Assembly: GCA_964579675.1 (NCBI GenBank)
Contig: CAZOIA010000136.1
Span: 1 to 15,524 of the forward strand
Reading direction: 5' to 3'
DNA: 15,524 bases
DNA from: CAZOIA01 sp964579675
Lineage (GTDB): Bacteria; Planctomycetota; Phycisphaerae; UBA1845; PWPN01
The position numbers and the translations under genes were made by a program. Positions 6,847 to 13,849 of the stretch are shown here, in pieces. The notes under the pieces are model-generated. The model was not told the DNA's origin. It was given only the letters and a program-made list of their open reading frames with translations, and searched no databases. The number at the start of each line of letters is the position of its first letter. The first letter of the stretch is position 1.

Positions 6847-6875
6847 TTGGCTCACCGGGCACGTTCGGGTATTCT
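6847..6875 (+). promoter_or_regulatory. Candidate promoter of the AAA+ ATPase gene
   Basis: TTGGCT (6847-6852) and TATTCT (6870-6875), each 4 of 6 to consensus, have an ideal 17-base spacer and lie about 45 bases before the GTG start at 6921. The element is weaker than the divergent one on the other strand but correctly placed. Confidence 0.3.
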
Positions 6876-6920
6876 GGCGGTACGACTTGTCGGCCGCCCG
6901 AGCATGGCGAAAGGATCATC

Positions 6921-8429
6921 GTGAACGAAGAGCCGCACGGCAAGGGCCTTATCGCGATCCGCAACCTGATTGATGCGGGACACCCTTTGGTCTACATCCA
7001 GTCGCCGGAGGAGGACCGGGTCGTCGCGCTCTTGGGCAAGGTTGCCGAGCAACACGGCGGCGGCAGGCTCGAGCTGTTCGTCTGGAGCATGACCGAAGGC
7101 CTGCAAAAGGACGGTCACTCACACAAGCCGCAGCCCGGGGAGCCCCGCGGCATTCTCGATTTCGCCATTTCCTACAACAGGCCCGCGATCTTCCTGCTCA
7201 AGGACTTTCACGAATTCATCCGCGACTCGGCTGAGGTGCGCCGGCGGTGCCGCGACGCCTACTATACGTGCCTTAATACCGGCCGGTTCGTGGCGATCTG
7301 CTCGCCGGTGAAGTTCATCCCGAGCGAGATCGAGCGTGAAGTCGCGTTCTGCAAACTTCCGATGCCGGACCTGACCGAACTCGAGTCGCTGCTTCGCGAG
7401 GAGGCGAAGGCCCTGGCCCGGCCCGGCGGATCGGACGAACTTTCGCCGGAGGCCGGTTACACGCTCAGTCGTGCCCTGCAGGGGCTGAGCTTCAACGAAG
7501 CCCGGCACGCCATCCGATTCGCCATCGCCCAGCAGGGCGGGTTGGACCCGTCAATCGTCCCGCTGCTTCAGGAGGAAAAGCGGCTGCTGGTTCGCAAGAC
7601 CGGGCTGATGGAATACGTGCCTGATACGGTCAACCTCAACCAACTCGGCGGCCTCGACGTGATCAAGAAGTGGCTTCGTCAACGGGGTGACCTGTTCTTC
7701 TCGCGCGAGAGTATCTCGGCGGAGATCGTACCCCGGGGCGTTCTGCTCACGGGCGTGTCCGGGTGCGGGAAGAGCCTGTCGGCCCGGGTCGTGGCGAGCG
7801 TGTTCGGGATGCCGCTGTACCGGGTGGACATGTCGCAGGTTTTCTCGGCCGGTCTCGGAAACGCCGAACGCCTCTTCGCCGACGCCTGCCGGACCATGGA
7901 GGAGATCGCCCCCGCCGTCGTCTGGTTCGACGAGATTGAGAACGGCATCTCGCGCGAGCATCAGGACAGCAGCGGCGCACTCGATCGGATCTTCGGGTAC
8001 TTCCTGACCTGGATGCAGGAGAAGCCCCCGGGCCTGTTCGTGGCGGCGACCGCTAACCGGATCGACCTGCTGCCTGCCGAGCTGATCCGCAAGGGACGAT
8101 TCGATCAGGTCTTCTTCATCGACTTGCCCGATAAGGACGAACGCATGGAGATCTTCAAGATCCATCTGACCCGGCGCAACGTCGATCCCGAATCCCTCTC
8201 GCTGGAGTTGGTGGCGAGCCGAACCGAAGGATGGACCGGCGCCGAGATCGAGCAGTGCGTCATTTCCGCGCTGACCGCGGCCCGGATTGCGGATGAACCG
8301 CTCACCGACAATTACCTCTTCTCGTCACTACGCGAGATCGTGCCCCTGTCAAAGACCATGAAAGAGCAGGTGGCGCATATTCGCAAGTGGGCGTTTGATC
8401 GGGCCGTTCGTGCTTCGTCCCGGCATTGA
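6921..8429 (+). CDS. AAA+ ATPase, Ycf46-like
   Basis: A 502-residue AAA+ ATPase resembling the Ycf46 group found in cyanobacteria, plastids and some other bacteria. The N-terminal half (about 8-200) resembles a degenerate AAA-like module with no Walker A (YNRPAIFLLKDFHEF at about 85-99 occupies a Walker-B-like place). The C-terminal half has the active module: Walker A GVSGCGKS (278-285), Walker B VVWFDEIE (333-340), sensor 1 in ATANR (Asn379), the KGRFDQVF arginine-finger region (391-398) and sensor 2 in GWTGAEIE (437-444). ATP-driven remodelling is expected, but the substrate is unknown. It has no protease domain and no membrane segment, unlike FtsH. The start is GTG 6921 with AAGGA 5 bases upstream. 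It is transcribed alone, divergent from the membrane pair. Confidence 0.9.
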   Translation: MNEEPHGKGLIAIRNLIDAGHPLVYIQSPEEDRVVALLGKVAEQHGGGRLELFVWSMTEGLQKDGHSHKPQPGEPRGILDFAISYNRPAIFLLKDFHEFIRDSAEVRRRCRDAYYTCLNTGRFVAICSPVKFIPSEIEREVAFCKLPMPDLTELESLLREEAKALARPGGSDELSPEAGYTLSRALQGLSFNEARHAIRFAIAQQGGLDPSIVPLLQEEKRLLVRKTGLMEYVPDTVNLNQLGGLDVIKKWLRQRGDLFFSRESISAEIVPRGVLLTGVSGCGKSLSARVVASVFGMPLYRVDMSQVFSAGLGNAERLFADACRTMEEIAPAVVWFDEIENGISREHQDSSGALDRIFGYFLTWMQEKPPGLFVAATANRIDLLPAELIRKGRFDQVFFIDLPDKDERMEIFKIHLTRRNVDPESLSLELVASRTEGWTGAEIEQCVISALTAARIADEPLTDNYLFSSLREIVPLSKTMKEQVAHIRKWAFDRAVRASSRH

Positions 8430-8607
8430 CCGCGACGGCTTGCCCTTGTTCTACTCCTCAAACTGACCGATTCTGATCCGAGCCCCAAGCGCCGGCGCGG
8501 GGTATCGTGCGTTCACGCAAGCGCGGCCGGTTGCCTCTGCGAACGACCCGTCGCTGGCGATCCGGGCTCTGACAGGGAATACCGCGAAGTTCTCATGACA
8601 CGCTCAT

Positions 8608-10815
8608 TCATGGCTGGCTCTTCAACTGATGGTCGAGCCAATTGTACGCCTCGGCCTTGGCCTGGTGTGAAATCGCGTGCTTGCCGGGCTTGAGCACGTT
8701 GACGAGTCGGTCCGGCTGGCCGTAGAGCTGCCAGATAACTCGGGCGGCCTCGCCGGCCGCCTGCGCGCTGTGCGACTCGGGAAAGATGTTATCCTCGCGA
8801 GCCGTGTGCTGGTAGAAGCTGCGCGGTGCGACCAGGCGGATCACGTCGCCCCAGTCCCAATGGGGAAGTTGCCCCCGAAGAAAGACCGGCCTGAGCTTGG
8901 GCATGTAGCTGAACCAGTGGTCGCGGGCCCAGCGGAGGCGGTTCCTCTCAGCCTCAAATGTTGCGTAACCGCAGCTCGACACGGTCGCCTGAACCCGCTC
9001 GTCGAAGGCGGCCAGCATCAACGCCACCTCCGCCCCGAGCGAATGGCCGACCGCCCCGATGCGATTCGGATCGACCCCTTCCATGTGCACGAGCAGATCG
9101 ACCGCCCGCCTCGCGTCGTACAGCATTTTGCCCATGGCCGAGAGATCGGGGTGCCGCAGGTAGTAACCCCGCGTGTCGAAGGCCCCGAACCGATCGATCC
9201 GCTCGCCCGCGGTGATGGAATCGGGGGCAAGGGTAACGTACCCGCGCCCGGCGAGATCAGCAGCAAAGGCCAGCGATCCGTCACCGGTGATGCCGGCCGC
9301 CTCCCCCTTGCCCTCGGGCGAGGTCTGATGCAGAACCAGCACGGCGGGCAGCGGGCGGCGATCGACCTTCGGAACACACAGGTAGGCCTCTACCCGTTCG
9401 CCCTTCTCGACTGCATACTCGATGAGACATCGCTCATACGCATCGAGTTGACCGGTGGCGAGGGTTTTCAAGTCGAACGGGGGCGGCTTCATGGCGGGCG
9501 CGCCGATCGAACGCCGGATCACGCGCCGGATGATCTGCCGTCGCTCTTGCCAGTCAGCGAGATTACCTGGAAGACTGCGGATATCGCCGACGGGGAAAAA
9601 CCGCTGTCCGAGCCACTGATAGGCCAAGTCCCGACCCGCGTCGGGGAAGCAGTGCGGCCCATCGAATGCACGCCACGCCAGATCGTCCGCAGCGCCGTAC
9701 AGGCCATAAACGGTCCGAACATCCTTGAACAGCGCGTCGAGGTTGCTGGTGTTGGGGAAGATCGAGTCCTTCGTCGCGTACCAGACAAACAGCGGCCGCG
9801 GGGCAATCAGCGAGCACACCTGATGCCAGTCAAATGGGATGCTCTGCACGTCGGGCAGATATGTGCCGAGCTGGGGAATCAACGCCGTCCGGTGCGACCA
9901 CCGATCCGGCTGGGGGTCACTGCGGAACGTAGTGAAGCCGCAACTGGCGATCGCCAGCGAGAGGCGAGGCTCAAACGCGGCGGCAAACAGCGTGCCGTAC
10001 GCCCCGTGTGAGTGACCGATGCTGCCGATCTGGAGGCGATCCACGTAGGGAAGGGTCTCGAGGTAGTCGATCACGCGGCCCACATCCCAGATCATCTTGC
10101 CCATGAAGGACCACCTGGGATGCTTCTCATAGAAAGCGATACTGTCGTGATAGGGCCGCCCGCCCGCTGGTATGCGCTCGCCGAACCCGATGACGTCCGG
10201 TGCGATGCAGATGTAGCCTTTGCGAACGAGCTCCAGGGCAAAGGCCAGGTCTTCGCTGCCCTGGATGCCGCAAGGCTCCTGCTTGCCCCGGGCAACCGTC
10301 TGGTGCAGGCAGATCATGGCCGGCGAGGGTAACTCCGGACACTTTTTGGGCAGCAGGAGATAGGCGGGGATCCAGTCGTCGGGTTCGCTGCGAATCCTGA
10401 TGTGGCGGCGGACGTGGTCGTCCAGCGTTTCCTCGCCGAGGACTTCGACCTCCGGCGGGAGGACTTCGAGCTTGTTTGGCTCGCCAAGGATTCGCGTGAT
10501 CGTCCCGGCGATCCGGCTGCGCCGCTGCTCCCACGCCTTGATCTCGTCAATGCGCCCGGGCGTTTCGCCGCCGACGGCCAGGAGCGGAACCAGCTCCTTC
10601 TTGCCCGCTTGGTCGGTCTTGATGTCGGGCTTCGTCCACGTGGTTGTCCGCTTCCACTGAGCCCAGTCGTGGCCGGGCCAGGCGTGCAGCGGCGACACGA
10701 GACCCAGGAAGATAATAAGACCACAGACCGGCGCGGATGAACACCGACAGGAGACAATGGAACCGCCGATGAACGCCGATGAAGACAAATGAACAACCTC
10801 AAGGACCGCGGCCAT
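8608..10815 (-). CDS. Secreted tandem alpha/beta-hydrolase (esterase-like, two full domains)
   Basis: A 735-residue protein with two consecutive alpha/beta-hydrolase domains of the acetyl-xylan-esterase/dienelactone-hydrolase type. Domain 1 (about 95-410) has GHSHG (Ser269), acid Asp350 in ATKDSIFP and His388 in FDGPHCF. Domain 2 (about 445-735) has GHSLG (Ser592), acid Asp675 in AREDNIFP and His713 in PGKHAI. Both triads appear complete, and parallel segments (LHQT, GKMxxD, IAPR/VAPR, LYG) show internal duplication. A hydrophobic segment at 31-45 ending in Ala45-Trp46 could be a signal peptide, suggesting an exported enzyme, perhaps removing acyl or acetyl groups from polysaccharide. The start at 10815 overlaps the upstream gene by 17 bases and lacks a good Shine-Dalgarno. 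Codons 5-27 fall in a repeat-like tract, so the true start is uncertain, though I see no better one. It is likely co-transcribed with the multidomain gene. Confidence 0.85.
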   Translation of the reverse strand: MAAVLEVVHLSSSAFIGGSIVSCRCSSAPVCGLIIFLGLVSPLHAWPGHDWAQWKRTTTWTKPDIKTDQAGKKELVPLLAVGGETPGRIDEIKAWEQRRSRIAGTITRILGEPNKLEVLPPEVEVLGEETLDDHVRRHIRIRSEPDDWIPAYLLLPKKCPELPSPAMICLHQTVARGKQEPCGIQGSEDLAFALELVRKGYICIAPDVIGFGERIPAGGRPYHDSIAFYEKHPRWSFMGKMIWDVGRVIDYLETLPYVDRLQIGSIGHSHGAYGTLFAAAFEPRLSLAIASCGFTTFRSDPQPDRWSHRTALIPQLGTYLPDVQSIPFDWHQVCSLIAPRPLFVWYATKDSIFPNTSNLDALFKDVRTVYGLYGAADDLAWRAFDGPHCFPDAGRDLAYQWLGQRFFPVGDIRSLPGNLADWQERRQIIRRVIRRSIGAPAMKPPPFDLKTLATGQLDAYERCLIEYAVEKGERVEAYLCVPKVDRRPLPAVLVLHQTSPEGKGEAAGITGDGSLAFAADLAGRGYVTLAPDSITAGERIDRFGAFDTRGYYLRHPDLSAMGKMLYDARRAVDLLVHMEGVDPNRIGAVGHSLGAEVALMLAAFDERVQATVSSCGYATFEAERNRLRWARDHWFSYMPKLRPVFLRGQLPHWDWGDVIRLVAPRSFYQHTAREDNIFPESHSAQAAGEAARVIWQLYGQPDRLVNVLKPGKHAISHQAKAEAYNWLDHQLKSQP
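10733..10797. repeat. Short GATGAACrCCGA repeat tract at the esterase 5' end
   Basis: On the plus strand CGGATGAACACCGA (10734-10747) is followed, after a short gap, by CCGCCGATGAACGCCGATGA from 10763 and further degenerate ATGAA units to about 10794. The period is roughly 12 bases. Similar 'TTCATCGGCGTTCATCGGCGG' tracts occur, from memory, as dispersed intergenic repeats in environmental bacterial genomes. Here the tract lies within the predicted first 27 codons of the esterase. Confidence 0.5.
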
Positions 10816-13651
10816 TCATTGCCGCTGCCCGAGACCCCGTGGTGCCCCACTCGTAGTAATTGGGATCGTGATGGTCGCGGTAGCTGCACCGTGTCATCAC
10901 ACCATAGTTCCGGTCCCGCCAGCAGCCGCTGCGAAGAACCCTTTCGGTGCCGGAGTATCGCCCCTTGGGGTCCACCTGATCCTCTGAGGAATAGGGGCCG
11001 TACCAGTCCGCGCACCACTCACGAACATTGCCACCCATCGAACAGACCCCGAAAATGCTCTTGCCCACGTTCCATGGGTCGCCGGTCTCAAACGATCCTT
11101 TCGGTGCGGTGTAGAGGTACCAGTCGGGCATCGCCTGAATACACGTATTGTCGCGGGTCCGGGTCGTCCAGGCCGGATCGGTCTGCTCGCCCCACGGGTA
11201 AGTCTTCAGCGAATCGCCGTGCCCGCGGGCGGCCAACTCCCACTCGGCCTCGGTCGGCAACCGCAGGCCGGCCCATTCGCAGAAGGCCCGGGCATCGTGC
11301 CAACTGACATTGACAACCGGATAGTCGGGCATCTGGCCGAAGTAATCACCGTAATCGTACGCTCGCTCCGGGTGGGCCCACGGGATCTTGCTGAAAGCCG
11401 GGTCCGGCGGACACGGATAGCTCTGCTGGTCGCAGAACGCTTTGTACTGGGCATTGGTCACTTCGTACTTGCCGATCCAGTAGGCATCGAGCTTCACCCG
11501 GTGCCGGGGGAACTCGTCGTCATTTGCCCACCCGCTGCGACTATCGCCGCCCATGAGGAACGATCCAGCCGGAATGCGGATCAACTCCATCGTGGTCTTG
11601 CCATCCGGCAGGACGATGACCGCGGCGTTGGCGTCCGGAAGCTCCGGCGCCGGCCCGCGAGCGACCGCCGGCTTCTCGTTGCGGGGGACAGGCCCGGTCA
11701 TCTCGGCATCGGGGGCGGCCCGGACCAGCCGAAGATCGTCGCAGTAATAAGCGTTGTAGTCGGTGCGGGCCTTGTCGGGCGCCCCGACGCCGGCAATCCG
11801 GCCCCGGCCTGAAATCCCGTCGCTCGCCGCCAGCGGCCGCTGTCTCAGCTCCACGCCTACCGACACGACGTCGCCTCCGGCCACAAAGCTCAGCGGGACC
11901 TGCCGCCATGGCCCGTGGTGGTAAGCGGAGGCGATTCGGAAATCGGTCTTCCCGTCCGGATCCACCACCAAGCGACACCGGGCTTCATCGAGGCTGCCGT
12001 CCGCGGAGTGAGCCAGCAGCCGGGCGCTGAACGTCCATCGAGACGCCGGCTGAACCGGGACGCGTTGATAGATGATCTCACGGGCACCCGCATGGTGCGT
12101 AACGTGCTCGCCGCCGAACATGAATCGGCCAACCGGAGGCACGACCCGGCCGGTGGTGTGCGCGACGTCAATGGCGTCGCAACGGTAGGCGCGACGCCAA
12201 CCCGCCGCGTCGCCGGACTCGAAGCCGCTGTTGATCAACTGGTTCTGGCCGTCCCGAGGCTCCCCTATGACCGTTCTGCCCGCCGGTGATTCACCAAAGG
12301 CGAACTCGAGCGCGGTCGAGCGATCGGCCAGAACCCGAACCTCGCTGGCCAATGTACGGCCGGAGTGCTGCTTTGCTGCCACCGTGTAGACCGTCTCGGG
12401 CACGTCTTCAATGCAAAACGTACCGTCGCCGCCCGTCCGGCCACCGAAACCCCATGGACTCGATGTGATGAGGACGTTCTTCAGCGGCCGGCCCTGACCG
12501 TCCGTGACTCGGCCCCGAACCTGGCCCATCGGAATGGGGACGTTCTCCAGTGTCACGTCGTCGAAGAGACACCACTTGCGGTTCCCGCGGTGGCCATACA
12601 ACTGCACGCCCCGCAGCAGGATCGACGCGACTCCGCCCCTGGCGCGGGCCTCCACGGATATCCGCGACCAATGGTCCTGGCTGTCCGCGTAACCGTCCCG
12701 GGGACCCCAGCAGTGGGCGAAGTAGAAGCGAGGATGGCTGAAGTCCGCGGTCCACAGGTCGCCTCCCTCGGGGTACAGCTCGGTCAGGAATGAGCCGGTG
12801 CTATTCATTCCCAAGCGGACCTTTGCGTTCCACGGTACGGGTCTGACCTCGGGCTCCTGGTCAAAGTTGTAGGTGTTGACCCACACCGAGGCCCGATATC
12901 GATAGCCGGGGACAAGACCGCCCACACGCACAAGCCCCTTACACCCGCGAGTGGGCTCGCCCGGAACGACGGTGCCCACCATGAACCTGCCCGTATGAGC
13001 GGCAACACCCTCGGCGCCCGTCGGATAGCTCCGAAAGCTGCCCTTTCCCCAGCTCAGATCGCGCCAGGGCTGGATGTCGCCCGACTCGAATCCTGCGTTG
13101 GGCATGGCGATGGCCTCTCCATGTCCCGGACGGACAGGCGGCGGCTCGCGACGTTCGACATCGACCTGCCGCGGCGTTGCAATGCCCAGGTCCGGGTCAA
13201 ACCGCACCCTCCTCGAAGAGACGGGCGAGGCCGAACGAACATAACTGACGTGGCCTTCAACGCGCCCGCCCGGACCTGAAGCGCACTCCAGGAAGATGCG
13301 GAATCCTTTACCGAAGACCAGCTCCGGCATGTGAACGGGCGTGCCGTCCTCGCCCAGCAAACCGAGCAGCTCCTTGAGCGAACAGGCAATGAACGGCGTC
13401 CGGCAACCATCCCAGAAAAGGCAAATCATAAGACCGTCGAGCGCTTCGTTCCCTTGCACCGAAGGGACGAGGTGTATCGCGGTGATCCTACCCGCAGTGT
13501 CCCGCACATCGGCCAGGCAAACCTGGTGCTTGCGGTACAAGGTGGCATCCACGCGGATCCTTCTCGTCGCCGCTTGTTCCGCCTTTCCCTCCGCCGGTAC
13601 GGCCGCCAACAGAAACGATGCCAGTGCTGTGACCCGGCCGGGATGACGCAT
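10799..13651 (-). CDS. Secreted multidomain protein with FGE-sulfatase-like (SUMF1) C-terminal domain
   Basis: A 950-residue exported protein. A signal peptide covers about residues 1-24. Residues 31-140 (IRVDATLY, LMICLFWDGCRTPFI, FGKGFRIFLE) look like one jelly roll of a DUF2961/GH172-type protein. Residues 183-370 and 472-644 are two related galactose-binding-like modules, each opening with an N-x-GFESGD motif. Between them, about 376-452 is a carboxypeptidase-regulatory-like beta sandwich (GRVTDGQGRPLKNVLI, DGTF). Residues 685-945 are a formylglycine-generating-enzyme-type domain: IRIPAGSFLMGG, EFPRHRV, YWIGKYEVTNAQYKAFC, VVNVSWHDARAFCEWAGLRL followed by PTEAEWE, and GGNVREWCADWY. The catalytic cysteine pair of true FGE is not seen in the final segment (Cys910 and Cys922 lie elsewhere), so it probably does not mature sulfatases. 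A role in carbohydrate binding or modification at the surface is inferred. AAGGG 7 bases upstream supports the start. Confidence 0.85.
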   Translation of the reverse strand: MRHPGRVTALASFLLAAVPAEGKAEQAATRRIRVDATLYRKHQVCLADVRDTAGRITAIHLVPSVQGNEALDGLMICLFWDGCRTPFIACSLKELLGLLGEDGTPVHMPELVFGKGFRIFLECASGPGGRVEGHVSYVRSASPVSSRRVRFDPDLGIATPRQVDVERREPPPVRPGHGEAIAMPNAGFESGDIQPWRDLSWGKGSFRSYPTGAEGVAAHTGRFMVGTVVPGEPTRGCKGLVRVGGLVPGYRYRASVWVNTYNFDQEPEVRPVPWNAKVRLGMNSTGSFLTELYPEGGDLWTADFSHPRFYFAHCWGPRDGYADSQDHWSRISVEARARGGVASILLRGVQLYGHRGNRKWCLFDDVTLENVPIPMGQVRGRVTDGQGRPLKNVLITSSPWGFGGRTGGDGTFCIEDVPETVYTVAAKQHSGRTLASEVRVLADRSTALEFAFGESPAGRTVIGEPRDGQNQLINSGFESGDAAGWRRAYRCDAIDVAHTTGRVVPPVGRFMFGGEHVTHHAGAREIIYQRVPVQPASRWTFSARLLAHSADGSLDEARCRLVVDPDGKTDFRIASAYHHGPWRQVPLSFVAGGDVVSVGVELRQRPLAASDGISGRGRIAGVGAPDKARTDYNAYYCDDLRLVRAAPDAEMTGPVPRNEKPAVARGPAPELPDANAAVIVLPDGKTTMELIRIPAGSFLMGGDSRSGWANDDEFPRHRVKLDAYWIGKYEVTNAQYKAFCDQQSYPCPPDPAFSKIPWAHPERAYDYGDYFGQMPDYPVVNVSWHDARAFCEWAGLRLPTEAEWELAARGHGDSLKTYPWGEQTDPAWTTRTRDNTCIQAMPDWYLYTAPKGSFETGDPWNVGKSIFGVCSMGGNVREWCADWYGPYSSEDQVDPKGRYSGTERVLRSGCWRDRNYGVMTRCSYRDHHDPNYYEWGTTGSRAAAMNGRGP

Positions 13652-13797
13652 TTCGCTACCCTTGTCTCATAGCGCGTAACATAGCGAGACGATAGTATCG
13701 CAGTAGACCGCAACTTACTATGCCGGGCCATGGAGCGTGAGCGGAAGTGCTGTCGCCACAAGGGTTTACCTGCGCGGCCGGGCGGTCAAGCCGCTTC

Positions 13798-13806
13798 TGG
13801 TACAAT
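13798..13806 (+). promoter_or_regulatory. Candidate extended -10 promoter of the glycosidase-like gene
   Basis: TGGTACAAT is an extended -10 match (TGn plus TACAAT, 5 of 6 to consensus), about 45 bases before the chosen start at 13850. No -35 box is evident in the GC-rich sequence before it. It is nearly the same as the element at 2620-2628. Confidence 0.35.
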
Positions 13807-13849
13807 AGCCGGGAGTACATTGAGCAGATAAGTGGAGTTCTATGGGGTC

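Noticed and set aside
8508..8525. Small inverted repeat (TGCGTTCACGCA) after the ATPase gene as a terminator
   Set aside because: The stem is only 5 pairs with a 2-base loop and has no U-tract.
8677..10011. 444-residue plus-strand frame opposite the esterase
   Set aside because: It is the complement of a well-supported tandem hydrolase gene and has no recognisable domain or ribosome-binding site.
13652..13730. Promoter for the multidomain FGE-like gene
   Set aside because: Several AT-rich hexamers occur on the minus strand (for example GATACT, TATGTT), but no pair has acceptable spacing to a -35 box.
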